Shown: piece by piece, positions 11,307 through 24,042 of the stretch
How the letters are laid out: the number at the start of each line of letters is the position of its first letter
How positions within the stretch are numbered: position 1 is the first letter of the stretch
Source: Flaveria trinervia
Lineage: Eukaryota > Streptophyta > Magnoliopsida > Asterales > Asteraceae
DNA: 64,000 bases
Assembly (NCBI GenBank): GCA_025506515.1
Contig: CM046457.1
Span: forward strand, 45,678,445 to 45,742,444
Reading direction: 5' to 3'
Notes under the pieces: model-generated
Seen by the model: only the letters and a program-made list of their open reading frames with translations
Databases searched by the model: none
Told to the model about the DNA's origin: nothing
Translations under genes and position numbers: made by a program

Positions 11307-14126
11307 ATGACTACTCCTTCTAATGATCCTCACAATACCGGTTCCTCAACCAAGCCCCCGATGCTGGTTAGGACCGAGTATAACATATGGCAGTGAAGAA
11401 TGCTTCATCACCTGTCTGTTAACAGTTCAGGTTGTTGGACATCTGTGGTACATGGACCACATAAGCCTATGGTGAACGATCCGGAAACCAATCAAATGGT
11501 TCCGAAGAAGAAGGAACAATACTCTGATGAAGATCGGAAACTGTTTGAGATTGATGCTAAAGCCCATGGAATTCTGGCCATGGTCTATTCAGGGCTTATG
11601 CATCATGAAACTGCTCATGATCTCTGGAATGCCCTGAAGGAACAATTCGGTGGCACAAATGAGGTCTTAGCAAACAACAGAGAAATCCTTGCCCAACAAT
11701 ATGAGACATTCTCTCATAGAAAGGGTGAGACACTGACTCAACAGTTTGAGCGTTTTTCCTGCTTGATCTCTGAGCTGAAAATGGTGAAACAGGAATACAC
11801 CAATAGCCAGATGAATAACAGGTTCCTCAGATCACTGCCTGAGAGATGGGACACATACACTATTGTCCTACGCTCCAGTGCAAATCTGGATAGCCTATCT
11901 CTCACCCAACTTCATGGGAAACTGCTTACATTCGAAAGAGAGATAGAGCAGAAGAGGAAACTGTCCTCATCAGGAAAGCTCACTGATGACTTTGTACCAG
12001 GGAATACTGCCTTGGTTGGTCATGAGTCAGAATATGCTGCATCTGAAAGCAATTATGATGAGCATATTGATTTCTCTTCAAATAGTTCTGATCATGCATT
12101 GTTGGTATTGAGGTCATTCTGGAGTCACAGTAATAGTGACAATCTATGCTTCAGCATGGATGATTTGAAAGGAATAGCTTATGATGATCTAGAAGAGAGG
12201 ATATTCTGAGCCAAATGGCATTGATTAATATCAGATCTCAGAAGTTCTAAGAGAACTGGCAGGAAATTTCCTGGACTCTCCGGCAAAACCAAAGTTGGTT
12301 TTGACAAGAGTAAGTTGAGGTGTCATAAATGCCAAAGGTTGGGACACTTTGCAAGAGAGTGTAGATCAACTGGGTCTAACTCTTCTGCACCCTTTGTGAC
12401 TTTTCCTAGTACTAGTCCACAAAACAGAGGGCAACATACTGATGGTTCTGGTCATCATTCACATCCTAGGTCTCCTGCATACTTTGTTCCCCAGGGTCAA
12501 ATGTCATATCCTTATCCCTGCTATTATATGCCTCAACCAAATCCTGTTCAAGCTCCAATTGCACAACAACCACAAGCTTTGCTTGAACCACAACCTTCCC
12601 TATCTCATCAACAAACTCAACCTCAACAACACAGCTTCTTCACCCCAGGAGTTGTTGACTGGAGCAGTTTACCAGATGACTTGTCTGGTCATGAACAACT
12701 GTTCTCAAGTGCTGGTCAACATGGTGGTGAAAGTCCCTTTGGAAATCTAGCTCTTATGGCTTTGGATTCTGCTGATATTCTTCCACTAATGCCTCTACAC
12801 CAAAGGTATCACAGGTATCCTCTGAGGCAAAAGCCAAATTGTGTTCTGAAACATGTATAGCAGCATTTGCATCTATTAGAGAAGCAAATGTAGCTTTAAT
12901 CAACAAGAACATTGAGCTAGAACAAATAATTTCCAAAAGCAAAGCTGAATTGAGTATGTGTTAATGATAAGAATGATGAGATTTACAAACTTAAATGTCA
13001 AATAACTGAAGATAAGGCTAGGGAAGAGATACTTCTAGAGAAGTATAAAGATCTCAAAGAAACCCTTGCAGTCACCCAGGTAGAGTGTGATAGATGGGTA
13101 CAATCATGCAAAGGTTTTGAAATGCTTCTTAGTAAGCAATCTGCTTCCAATGTGAAGTTTGGCATTGGTTACAATCACACTGCTCCACCTACAGATTTTA
13201 CTCCCAGAGCAGAGGTAGAATCTGATGGTGAGAGTAATAACCAATCCATTTCCTCATGTGATCTACTTTCTAATTCAGCACTATCAGAAGTAGAAGTCAG
13301 CATTAAGTCCTCTCAGAACCTATTAGCTGATGTTGATGGTTCCACTACTGACACTCATATGATCAATGAGTTGATCAACTTAGGAGTTAATTCTGAAATC
13401 CCTGAAAGGACTAGAGAGCAGGATTTAACACTGAAGTTCAAACTCCAACTACTGCCAGTACTGAAAAGAAGAAAACTGTCAGTAGAAAGAGTTTGAAGAC
13501 TACTAAAGAGGAAGTCAATAAACCAAACAATGCTCCAAAGCACTAAAGAGCAAGTCTTCAGTTGCTTCACCCTCTTTAGTTGATGATCAACATAAGATAA
13601 AGAAGAAACCATGTGACGTATGTGGTTTGTTCAATCATCTTACAGATGATTGCTGGTACAAAAGAGGTTCCAAACTCAAACATAAAGAGAAATTAAAGAG
13701 AAAATGGTTAAAAATGAAAACTGAGTTTGAGACCACATTTGTATCAGCAACATCAAATCCTGTAACCCTTAAGTCACAAAGAAATCCAAAAAGGAAGGGG
13801 TTAAACAGGTAACAGCTGAGATTGCTCAGAAGAAGAAGGTGCAACATAGGAACTTATCAAACTCCATGGCAATGTGTTGATGAGCTGAAAGCTTTATCAC
13901 AAAATCAGACACAGCTGGTTATGATGATTCAACATCTATTGGGAAGAGTTAACCAATAGATGCTCCTATGTTGAAACCACAAAAAAGGAGATCCAAGCCA
14001 AAGGATTCCTCTTCTTCACCATCTTCTTCCTCTCAGGCTGTTGTTTCCAATAAACCTGTTAGTTTACCATCTGTTGATGAGACCAGACCCAAAACCCAAA
14101 AGGTTTGGGTCTCCAAAACTAACTGA
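11307..14126 (+). pseudogene. Element B gag, broken
   Basis: Starts MTTPSNDPHNTGSS at 11307. A TGA at 11394-11396 interrupts frame 1 before the long open stretch 11400-12209, which includes the LYNIW/ALKEQFGG-type copia gag core and a QQFERFSCLISELK segment. Frameshifts follow near 12205 and 12250. Two zinc knuckles survive, CHKCQRLGHFAREC (12321-12362) and CDVCGLFNHLTDDC (13612-13653), separated by about 1.2 kb of Pro/Gln-rich and acidic sequence. The gag is long for copia. A double-knuckle, extended gag fits the Sirevirus type (inference). Element A offers an independently broken copy for comparison. Confidence 0.92.
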
Positions 14127-17100
14127 TTGTTTATTATTGCGGGTTCTCCAACATGCCAAAGTAGCATCTGGTATGTAGACAGTGGGGGATCTATGCACAT
14201 GACTGGGAACAGCTCTCTTCTTCATGACTACTCTCAAGGAAAGAAGGGGTTTGTTTCTTTTGGCAATGATGCTAGGGGTTACATCATTGGCAACGGCTTT
14301 GTCTCCAATGGAGAAATAAAGTTTGATGATGTTAATCATGTGGAAAATCTCAAGTACAATCTCTTGAGTGTCAGTCAAATGTGTGATAAAGGCCATGTTG
14401 CTCTTTTCACCAGTCAGAACTGTAGGATTCTGTCATCCAAGTTTCTGCATTTGATTGATAAGGTGTTGGATGATCACACTCTCCTGAGAGCCAACAGCAT
14501 AGGAAGAGTGTATGCCTTAGATCTTTCCAAGAAAATAGATCTCAGAGGCAATCCTTGCCTATTTTCTGAAGCCTCTTCTCAAGAATCTAAACTGTGGCAT
14601 AGAAGGCTGGGTGATGTTAATTTCAAAAACATGAATCAGCTAATCCACAATAGTTTAGTTAGAGGCTTACCAATAAGGAGTTCCACTGTGATGAAACCTG
14701 CACTGCTTGTTTAAAAAGAAAACAGCACAAAGTCTCATTCCCTCCTATTGAAGAGCCTAAGTCCACTGCCTGCTTGCAATTACTGCATATGGATCTATTT
14801 GGTCCTGTGAGAGTAATGAGTATGGCAAAGAAGAAATACTGTCTGGTAATTGTGGATGATTACTCCAGATTTGTATGGACTTTCTTTCTACATTCAAAGG
14901 ATGAGGTTGCTCAGAGATTATTCACTTTGTGTTGTATGTTGAGAAGCAGTATTCCCTTCCAGTCAAGTGTATTAGAGTGACAATGGAACTGAATTCAGAA
15001 ATCATACACTTGATGACTTCTATCTCTCAAAGGGAATCAAAGGACAGTTAGCATACCAAGGACTCCAGAACAAAATGGAGTAGTGGAGAGAAGGAACAGG
15101 ACCCTAATTGAAGCTGCAAGGTCCATGCTGGCTGACTCTGGTTTGCCACTGACCTTTTGGGCTGAAGCTGTTAACACAGCTTGCTATGTGTAGAATAGAG
15201 TCTTAGTAAATCAGAGGTTGATGAAGACTCCATATGAAGTTCTCCATCACTTGGCTCCTCTATTTAATTTTTCAAAGCATTTGGGTGTCCTGTTTTATTC
15301 TCAACACAAAGGATCAACTCCAAAAATTTGATCCTAAGGTGGATGCAGGGTATTCTTGTTGGTTATTCATCTACTTGCAATGCATACAGAGTCTTCAACT
15401 GCAGAACAAAGATAGTTGAAGAACTTTGCATGTGAAGTTTAATGAATCTCCTATGGACAAGATTCCACAAAACCCTGTGGAGTTGTTTGATTTGGACATA
15501 CTGCAATATGTTCCTTATAAACCTCCAGCTGTTGCAGATCCTGTGGATAAATCATCTTTGCAGCATGTTTTCCACCTGGTGGTATTGATGATGATGATGA
15601 TAATATCAATACTCACCTATTCAAGTTTAGTGACCAACTGCCTGTGTCTGCTAAATTTGATGTTCCTGTAGCTTCAGCAGTTCCATCCACAACAAATGCT
15701 GATGAGATCTCTGATTCCTCTACATCTTTTGAGTTACCATCTAATTCTTGGTTTCAAGTTAGTCTGCATCAACATCTGCTGCTGCTGAAGGTCCTACAAA
15801 CACTTGCACAGATCTCATTGTTTATCAAGAACTGAAGAATCACCCCATGTCTCAGATTATCGGTGATATCAATGCTGGTGTTTCAACAAGAAGTCAATTG
15901 TCTAACTTCTGCTTCTATGCTCTCTTCATCAGTCAGCTAGAGCCAAGAACTACCATGTTGCTTTGAGAGACAATGGATGGGTTGAAGCCATGCAGCTTGA
16001 GCTACTTCAGTTCAAGAAACAGCAAGTGTGGGAACTGGTTCCTCTTCCCCCAGGTAAGTGTGCAATAGGCACTAAATGGGTGTTTAGGAATAAAACTGAT
16101 GAAAATGGACTTATTGTTAAGAACAAGGCTAGACTGGTTGTACAGGGGTTTTCACAAGAGGAAGGTATTGACTATGATGAAACCTTTGCCCCTGTAGCCA
16201 GACTAGAGGCAATCAGTTATTTTTAGCCTATGCTGCATTTCACAATCTTAAAGTTTTTCATGGATGTCAAAAGTGCCTTTTTATATGGTAAAATAAAGGA
16301 AGAAGTTTATGTGTGTCAACCACCAGGTTTTGAGGATAATAAACATCCTGAATGGGTGTATAAACTTGATAAGGCTCTTTATGGGTTGAAACAAGCTCCT
16401 AGAGCCTGGTATGACACACTTTCTACTTTTCTTCTTAAGAATAATTTCACCAGAGGCTCCATTGATAAAACTTTGTTTATTAAGAAGGTGGATCAGCATA
16501 AGCTACTTGTTCAGATTTATGTTAATGATATCATTTTTGCATCCTCTAATTCCCAGTTGTGTGATGATTTTACAACATTAATGAAAAAGAGGTTTGAAAT
16601 GAGTGCAATGGGAGAATTACAGTTCTTTTTAGGCTTGCAAATTAAACAAAAGGCTGATGGAACCTTTATTCATCAGTCAAAATATACAAAAGATCTTTTG
16701 CATAAGTTTGATTTACAAAACTGTAAGCCCTGTTCTACTCCCATGTGCAACACCACACAACTGGATGCTGATCAGAAAGGTAAAGCTGTTGATGAAACAC
16801 TTTACAGATGTATGATTGGGTCCTTGATGTATTTAACAGCTTCTAGACCAGATATTATGTTTGCTACATGTATTTGTGCTAGATTTCAGGGCTCCTAAAG
16901 AGTCTCATTGATTGCAGTCAAGAGAATCTTTAGATATTTGCAAGGTACACAATCTCGGGTTTATGGTATTCCACTGGACACTCTTGCAAATTAGTTGCTT
17001 TTTCAGATAGTGACTATGCAGGGTGCAAGTTAACTAGAAAGTCAACATCTGGTGGTTGTCAATTCCTAGGCAACTGTTTGATTTCTTGGCAGAGTAAGAA

Positions 17101-17457
17101 ACAAACATCTGTTGCTACATCAACTGCTGAGCCGAGTACATTGCTGCTACTAGTTGCACTTCTCAGGTACTCTGGCTTCGGAACCAACTTCTGGATTATG
17201 GCATTACAGAGACTAAGACTCCATTATTAATGGATAGTGCTTCAGCTTTGTGTATTGTCAAAAATCCAGTCCAGCACTCTAGGACCAAACATATAGAGAT
17301 CAGACATCACTTTATTCAGGATTGTTTTGAAAAAGGTCTGATTGATCCTAAGTTTGTGCCTAGTGCTGATGAGCTTGCAGATATTTTTACTAAGCCTTTG
17401 GATAGTTCTACTTTCCAAAACCTTGTGTTAAGGCTTGGTATGTTGCAGCTAGAATAA
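14127..17457 (+). pseudogene. Element B pol (protease, integrase, RT, RNase H), broken
   Basis: Protease motif WYVDSGGSMHMTG near 14170 (catalytic DSG), then GAG-pre-integrase with LWHRRLGD near 14595. The integrase core begins with VDDYSRFVW (about 14850) and carries the ERRNRTLIEAARSML block near 15090, with a frameshift at about 14975 and a TAG near 15192. In the RT (15963-16898), MDVKSAFLYGK is near 16260 and the active site at 16518-16529 reads YVND rather than YVDD, which should inactivate it. RNase H follows with frameshifts near 16890, 16945 and 17130, ending KHIEIRHHF...LVLRLGMLQLE at 17457. The domain order PR-INT-RT-RH is diagnostic of Ty1/copia. Confidence 0.94.
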
Positions 17458-18195
17458 GTGACAACTACTGATGATTTCAGTAAAAAGTACTGGTGATCAT
17501 GGTAACCATGTCACATATAAGTACTGATGAGTCCTTTCACCTTCAGTAGTTTTTATAACTACTGACGGCTAAATGCTTCACAAGTACTAAAGTACTTTAT
17601 CTGTTCCAACTACTGATGTAGTTACAACTACTGATGTAATTACAACTACTGAAATCAGTACAAACAGATAAGTACTGACGTCCTATGAAACACTTGAAAA
17701 GCAGATGCAAAGTCTGATGAGTAAGTGTTGAGGACAGTATGAAACAGCTGAAAGGCTATGAATTGACGAAAACTACTGAGTCAGTCGTTTCTACAACTGT
17801 TGTTTCATTCTAAACAACTGAAGCAAAACCATGTCTTCAGTAGTTTATACCTACTGATGACTAACACCAAGTTTCATCTGTTTACAACAACTGATGACAA
17901 AACCACTGTCTTCAGTAGTTTCACAACTACTGATGACAAACACCAAGTCCTTAGTTGTTTCATCATCTGAAGTCAAAAATCATGGTCTTCAGTAGTTTTC
18001 TAACTGCTGATGCCTAAAACCACGACTTCAGCTGTTTCAACGTCTGATAGGGTAATACCATGTCAACAGTCGGTTTAAAACTACTGATGACTAACACCAA
18101 ACCCTTCAGTCCTTTTCTCACCCCTACCCTATAATACCTGTCCTCTTCTCTAATGTTTCATTAGCCGTTATTTTCTGAACTTCTCTCTCTCAAAC
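17458..18195. repeat. Palindrome-rich spacer of element B
   Basis: Non-coding. Alternating CAGTAGTT / AACTACTG dyads with gactaa(a)acca linkers run to about 18110, followed by a short leader with a CCCTATAATA box (about 18124) just upstream of the third-ORF start. The leader could be a promoter for a separate transcript, but that is inference only. Confidence 0.8.
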
Positions 18196-21100
18196 ATGGC
18201 AACCATGAGTCTGAAACCACGACATAACTGCGTTGCTTACTTACAAAGTCGGCTTTCTGGAACAAATATGATAATGCCATTGACTTAATGGTGGATTCCC
18301 CATATCGCACAGCCTTTCTCTTGAATCCAACCATTTATCCTGAATCCCTCAGTCAATTCTGGTCAAATGCTCTTGTTCATACTGATGAGTCTACCGGCCA
18401 GATCTCTGTTCGGTCCCTTGTCAACCAGAAACCAGTGGTCGTTACAGCCGACATCATTCGTCAGGCATTACACTTACACGACTCCACCGCTGTGACTGCA
18501 TACCCAAAGGGCATAACAGATATGTCATTTATCAATCATGGGTATGAAGGTGATCTTCGGGCTACAACCGTTCTAAAGAAACATTTCCATGACGCTGAGA
18601 AAGTTATTTTTCACATGGTAAATGTCTGCTTAGCCTCCAAGACATCTTCTTGGGATCAAATGTCATCCCAATGGCAACAGGTATTGTATCTATTCTAGAA
18701 CATCAACCGCTAAATTTTTCTGAAATTGTGTTTCTAGAAATAAAGAACTTGGCTCAGAAACTGTGGCAAACCGATGGCCATTATATCCCAGGTTTCTGAT
18801 GGCCATTATTTTGGATGAATTAAAATCTGATGGCCTTGTTGGCCTTGGAGTCCCTGCACCAGCTGTTTTGGCTGAGGTATACTCAGGCACAACTTAGACC
18901 CTACACTCAAAGAAGCTGCCCGAATGCTAAAACCCAAGCACAGGGAACCCACAGCTTCCTCCATCAGAACCAAAGTCCCCACTAAACCAAAACCAACACA
19001 CCCCAAAACAGCTATTCAGGGAAATGAGTCCCCTGAAGATGCTCCTGCAACCAACGCAGGATATACTTGCTGGTTTAAACCCCCCAGCAGTATCAGAGAC
19101 TCTACCAGCCATAGCCGCTCAGGATTCCTCTCAAAAGGAGCCTGCAGCCACCACACAAGGGGTACCCACACATCTGGGATCTTCCTCACTTGAGGAGATT
19201 GCCATTGAAGAGCACCATCCTCCCCAGGTGCACACTGCTTCTACACCATCTCCTCATACAACCGCCCCCCAAATTCCAACCATAATCATTGCAAACGTGC
19301 TGACTCAGTTGCATGACTCTCCTCCTCCCCAACAACCACCAACAACGGGGAGAACCACAGACATTAAGGAAGAGGATCACCATGTTTCTGACAACCCACA
19401 GCATCGGGTTTACAAGTTCTATCTCCTAGTGTGGATAGGGAGATTAGAACATCTAGTGAGGCTGCCACCTCTTCTGCATCAGCACATGATCAGAATGAGG
19501 TGGTAACATAGCTAGACCTCACTAGAGGCAACAGCTGATGATGGACATAGTCCTGAGGCTGGAAGTCCCCAGTTCCAAGAAAAAGGGGCACATGCTAAAA
19601 CTGGTCTACACCCAGTGCATGTACATCCTGCTACAAGCAGGAGGTCAGGTGATTCAGCTTCTGCTGATGATGACCTGGGCTTTTTCTATGACGTTCTAGC
19701 CCATAACATCATCCTGGAGGCTGAGGTAAGCAGACTACAAGAACTGCTTGCCAAGAAGTCTCAGGATGAAAGTCCATCTGCCCCCACCAATCCACAGATG
19801 GCACCTTCATTTGAAGGTTCCCCAACACTTTACCCTCTCACTTCACTGAGCCTCCAGCTTCTGCTTTTGGCACTATCTCTCTGGGACAGAACCCCCCAGA
19901 GCAGATGGTTGCTGTATTCCAACAATCCCTACCTCTCATCACTCCCAGCATCAATGACATTGTTTATAAAGCCATTGATGAGAGGATCTCCTCAAGTCTA
20001 CAACCACTCATTGATGATGCTGTGCAAAAGAAACTTTCTGCGGTACCAAACCCCTGCCACCAATGCATCCAAAAAGGGGGAGAGTACTGAGTGAAAGAAA
20101 AGAAGAGAAAAAGAACTGAGGATGAGAAGGCACAAGAGAAAACCCAGGAGTTGGAAAAAGAAAAGCAACAACAACTGATCACTTACAAAAGAAAGAAAAG
20201 TGCTGGTGATCAAACTAATGCTGAAGAAAAATCCTTGGAAGAGCTGGTAAAAGATGCAGATGACACACACAGCCGATCCATGGACAAAATCATTGAGCAA
20301 CTCTTCAAGCAAGGCTTTGATACAGCCACATTAGACAGTGAGATCAGGAAGTTGGAGTAGAGGAAATTCAAACCAGATGGGCTGGATATGATGTGCTAGA
20401 AAAAGAGAGATTGGAGATCATGATTCGATTCATTGCCAAATACTTAGGAAGATCTTGATGGAGATTTGTTCATGGACCAGAGACAGTATTCTGGCTATAG
20501 CCACCAGAATCTGTTTGTCTGAGCAATTTCATAAGGGGATTATCATTGAAGCACTTGATGAGGCTGGGGCTGGAAAAAGGTTTGAAATGGCAAGACTTAC
20601 AAAGACCAAACTCACAACCAAAATGCTTGAACAACCTTCCCTATCACCCACTCAAAAATAGCCTACCCCTCAAATCTCCAAACCAATCTCAAAGCCCAAA
20701 TCCAAACATCCTCAATCTTCAAAACCAATTCCTTTACCAACCCAACCATCATCTAGTGATGCACCTAGAAGGGGAGAAGGGTGCTGAGGATTGAAGAAGA
20801 TGAAGAAGAAGAGGATGAAGATGATAGTCTGCCACTCTCTACAGGTTTAAGGCTACCAGAACCCAAGAGTCAACCCATGATCACACCTGACTCTCAAAGG
20901 GAAACGGTTAGAGTCAAAATAGAAGATGAAGAACAGTAGAAGCAGCACGATGAGCAACTACTAAAGATGGTTGACAAGGAATTTCCTCAGTCGTCATCTA
21001 TACAAGCCATGAAAGGGCATGCTCAGAGGCTATACACTCTCAGACACACATTTCAGTATCAGAAGGAGAGAGTGAGAGTATGGCCAGACCCCAAGGTGAG

Positions 21101-21540
21101 TTCTAGAATCCACAAAGATCCATTCCACACAGATACAATGGCCAGGTTAGAAAAACAATAGACTCTACAATCATGTTGGCCATTGTAGTCTCACCATGGG
21201 AATAATCGATGAATTCAAGAAGGCTCATCAATCAAAAATGACCCCTCAAGCCTTACTGGAAAACAAGATGATCAAAAAGGGGTTATTATATAAGAAGCTT
21301 GAAGACATTAAGAAGAATGAGCTCCAGTTACTCCTTGAGGGCACTCATCCTGATGAATTTGTTTATAGGGAGGTAACTACTGTGGAGTTGAAGAATGGCA
21401 GGACTGTGAAGTACTTATCTGAGTACTATGGTCCAGAGTTCTTCTTTGAAGGAGGAGTAGAAGAACTCTCCAAGGAGGAAAAGGTTGTTCTCCTTGAAGC
21501 CTATGTTCGAGAGTCGTACAGACTCATAATGGGGAAGTAG
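18196..21540 (+). pseudogene. Third ORF of element B (post-pol, unknown function), broken
   Basis: ATG at 18196 (MATMSLKPRHNCVAYL), same start context as C (27462). A frameshift comes within about 50 codons, then an open stretch 18288-18698 with HMVNVCLASKTSSWDQMSS. A Pro/Ser/Thr-rich middle follows (about 18920-19900), then a Lys/Glu-rich segment with likely coiled coil (20091-20360) and a conserved C-terminal module (20967-21540) with LYTLRHTFQYQKERVRVWPDP and ending YVRESYRLIMGK. Stops or frameshifts lie near 18700, 20090, 20360, 20660 and 21160. I cannot assign a function. Its conservation in three copies argues that it was a real protein. Confidence 0.82.
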
Positions 21541-21737
21541 ATCTCATGAATGGGATAACACTCTGTGTCCAGTTCCCCAAAACAGAGTTCCCATTCATAC
21601 CTTGCCAAACAAATCTCTGAGATTTCTTCCCAGGCTTATATGGGTCATCTTCTCTACTGATCAAGAAGGAAAAAGACCAACCATTTTGCCAACAATAAGT
21701 GGGAAAATAAATCAATTAGAGGTTTTGGCTGCATTGG

Positions 21738-21750
21738 TTCAGGGGGAGTT
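21738..21750 (+). other. Element B polypurine tract
   Basis: TTCAGGGGGAGTT directly before the 3' LTR start, identical to those of A and C. Confidence 0.93.
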
Positions 21751-22691
21751 TGTTGGACCAAAAGAACCAATGAGCCAAGATCAGAAAACCTCTAAGTCCC
21801 ACATGATATCACAACAACTGCTGAAGGCTTCATCAGCAGTTCGACAAGTGCTGAAAACTCCAACAGCTGAAGATCAAGTGCTGAAGACTTCAACAGCTGA
21901 AGACTAAAGTGCTGAAGTTCAACAGCTGAAGAACACAGTGCTGAAGCAACAGCTGAAGAACACAAGTGTTGAAGCTGAACAGCTGAAGAACACAAGTGCT
22001 GAAGCTGAAGACACAAGTGCTGAAGCTAAAGACCAAAGTACTGAAGTACAACAGCTGAAGAGTCTACAAGTGCTAAAGATCAACAACTGGTGTACAAAGT
22101 CTGAAGACAAAGACTGAAGACATCAGCTGATGATATCTACTGAAGTCATCAGCTGATGAAACGAATGAAGTTCAAGTCTGAAGACCAAGTACTGAAGTTT
22201 CAGTAGTTTGTCACAACAGCTGAAGAGTACTTCTTCAGTAGTTGTGATATCAGTAGTTTTATGTTTTTATTTTCAGTAGTTTTGTAAAACGACTAAAGAG
22301 CTTGTTCTTCAGTCGTTGTAGTGTCAGTAGTTTTATGTTTTTCAGTAGTTGTAGTAACTGATAACACTTAGTATTTTTGTAAGAAGATGTCAGCTGTTTT
22401 GACATCTTCAGTAGTTATGTTTCAGTTGGAATAATTCTGTTAGATGTCACTATCAAGTGACATCAGCACAGTCACATCTCTTATATAAGAGGTGTCGACC
22501 TAATTGTAAGTGTGGCATTCCGTTACCACGAAAGCGAATATTGAATGAGATATATTTGCAGAATTCTCTCTATCTATAACGTTTTTGTTCTTCATTGAAT
22601 ATCTTTTCATTCTTGTGAATTGGCTAATTCATTGTTAGAATTCCGCTGCTATACTCTCTAATCAATCGAACGTAGATCACTGATCCTAACA
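21751..22691 (+). repeat. Element B 3' LTR
   Basis: 941 bp, 20 bp longer than the 5' LTR because of copy-number change in the caagtgctgaag/aacagctgaag array. TATATAAG is at 22482-22489. It ends CTAACA and is followed by the AATTG duplication. Confidence 0.95.
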
Positions 22692-23811
22692 AATTGTTAT
22701 TTGGAAAAGTCAAAAAGGGTGCAGAATGTTAGATCCAGTTGATCTACACTCTCTTGCAAAGTGTACAAGCCTGTGGCATTTGTGACACTTCAACTTGCTC
22801 TTGTCAAAACCGACTTTGGTTTTGTCAGAGAGTCCAGGAAATTTCCTGCCAGTTCTCTTGTAGAATTTCTGAGATCTGAAATTGATCAAGGCCATTTGGC
22901 TCAAAATATCCATCTTTTCTAAATCATCATCAGCAATGCCCTTCAGATCATCCATGATAAAGCATAGATTGTCACTATTATTACAGAATGACAATCAACA
23001 CTCACAAAGGCATGATTAGAATTGTTTGAGGTGAAATCAATATGCTCATCATAGTGGCATTCTGATCCTGCATACTCTGACTCATGACTTACCAAGGCAG
23101 TGTTCCTGGTACAAAATCATCAGTGAGCTTTCCAAATGATGACAGTTTTCGTTTCTGTTCTATCTCTCTCTCAAATGTGAGCAATTTCCATGGAGTTGGG
23201 TGAGAGATAGTTTGTTCAAATTTGCACTGGAGCGTAGGACAATAGTATATGTGTCCCGTCTCTCAGGCAGTGATCTGAGAATCTGTTATTCATCTGGCTA
23301 TTTGTGTACTCATGTTTGACCATTTTTAATTCAGAGATCAAACAAGAGAACCGCTCAAACTGTTGAGTCAGTGTCTCACCCTTCCTATGAGAGAATGTCT
23401 CATATTGTTGGGCAAGGATTCTCTATTATTTGCCAAGACCTCATCTGTTCCTCCAAATTGTTCTTTCAAGGCATTCCAGAGGTCATGGGCAGTTTCATAA
23501 TGCATTAGCCCAGAATAGATTTCATTGGGCAGTGCCATGGCTAGAATTCCATGGGCTTTTGCATCAATCACAAACAATTTCTTATCCTCATCTGAGTATT
23601 GCTCCCTCCTCTTCGGAACCATTTGATTGGTTTCCGGGTTATTCACCATAGGCTTGTGTGGACCATGTACCACTGATGTCCAACAACCTGAGCTGTTAAC
23701 AGACAGGTGATGGAGCATTCGTCGTTGCCATATGTTATACTCACTCCTAACCAGCATTGGAGGCTTGGTTGAGGAACCAGTATTGTGAGGATCATTGGAA
23801 GGAGTAGTCAT
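22692..23811 (-). pseudogene. Element A gag, 5' part
   Basis: Minus-strand start MTTPSNDPHNTGSSTK at 23811, in the same context as element B. The open stretch 23811-23368 carries the copia gag core (SEYNIWQRRMLHHL, ALKEQFGGTDEV). Frame breaks occur between 23368 and 22994. The first zinc knuckle region, CHKCHRLVHFAREC, is at about 22740-22785. The gene is then cut at 22692 by element B and resumes at 10160. The knuckle has Val in place of the usual Gly before His. Confidence 0.92.
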
Positions 23812-24025
23812 TTTAGGTCCAAATACAATTTAATTCAAGCTTTTAAAAGATTTTACACAGACCACAACAGACTCAATGAAAACTAAGAATAAATCTCAGG
23901 ATGAATGACCAAAAACACAGAAAATTCAATCTCTATAACCGTTTCTTGCAAAAATGCTAATTCAATCAAACTTGGATCTTGGATAGCAGTTTCAATGATC
24001 AATTATTAGATCGATCAATGATGAA

Positions 24026-24040
24026 CCTGCTCTGATACCA
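24026..24040 (-). other. Element A primer binding site
   Basis: Minus strand TGGTATCAGAGCAGG, two bases inside the end of the 5' LTR at 24043. Same as element B. Confidence 0.92.
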
Positions 24041-24042
24041 TT

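Larger units (their letters stand above)
10161..22691 (+). mobile_element. Element B: complete Sirevirus-like copia retrotransposon nested in element A
   Basis: This is a 12531-bp element with both LTRs, primer binding site, gag, pol, third ORF, polypurine tract and a perfect 5-bp target duplication. It belongs to the same family as A, lies in the opposite orientation, and has split A's gag. The LTRs differ by roughly 2-3 percent by eye plus one repeat-unit indel. All coding regions are interrupted, so it is structurally complete but not self-sufficient. Confidence 0.95.

Noticed and set aside
18196..21540. Naming the third ORF a synaptobrevin/longin-like host protein or an envelope protein
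   Set aside because: Automated names of that kind come to mind for similar plant proteins, but I see no longin fold signature, signal peptide or membrane anchor. Left unnamed.
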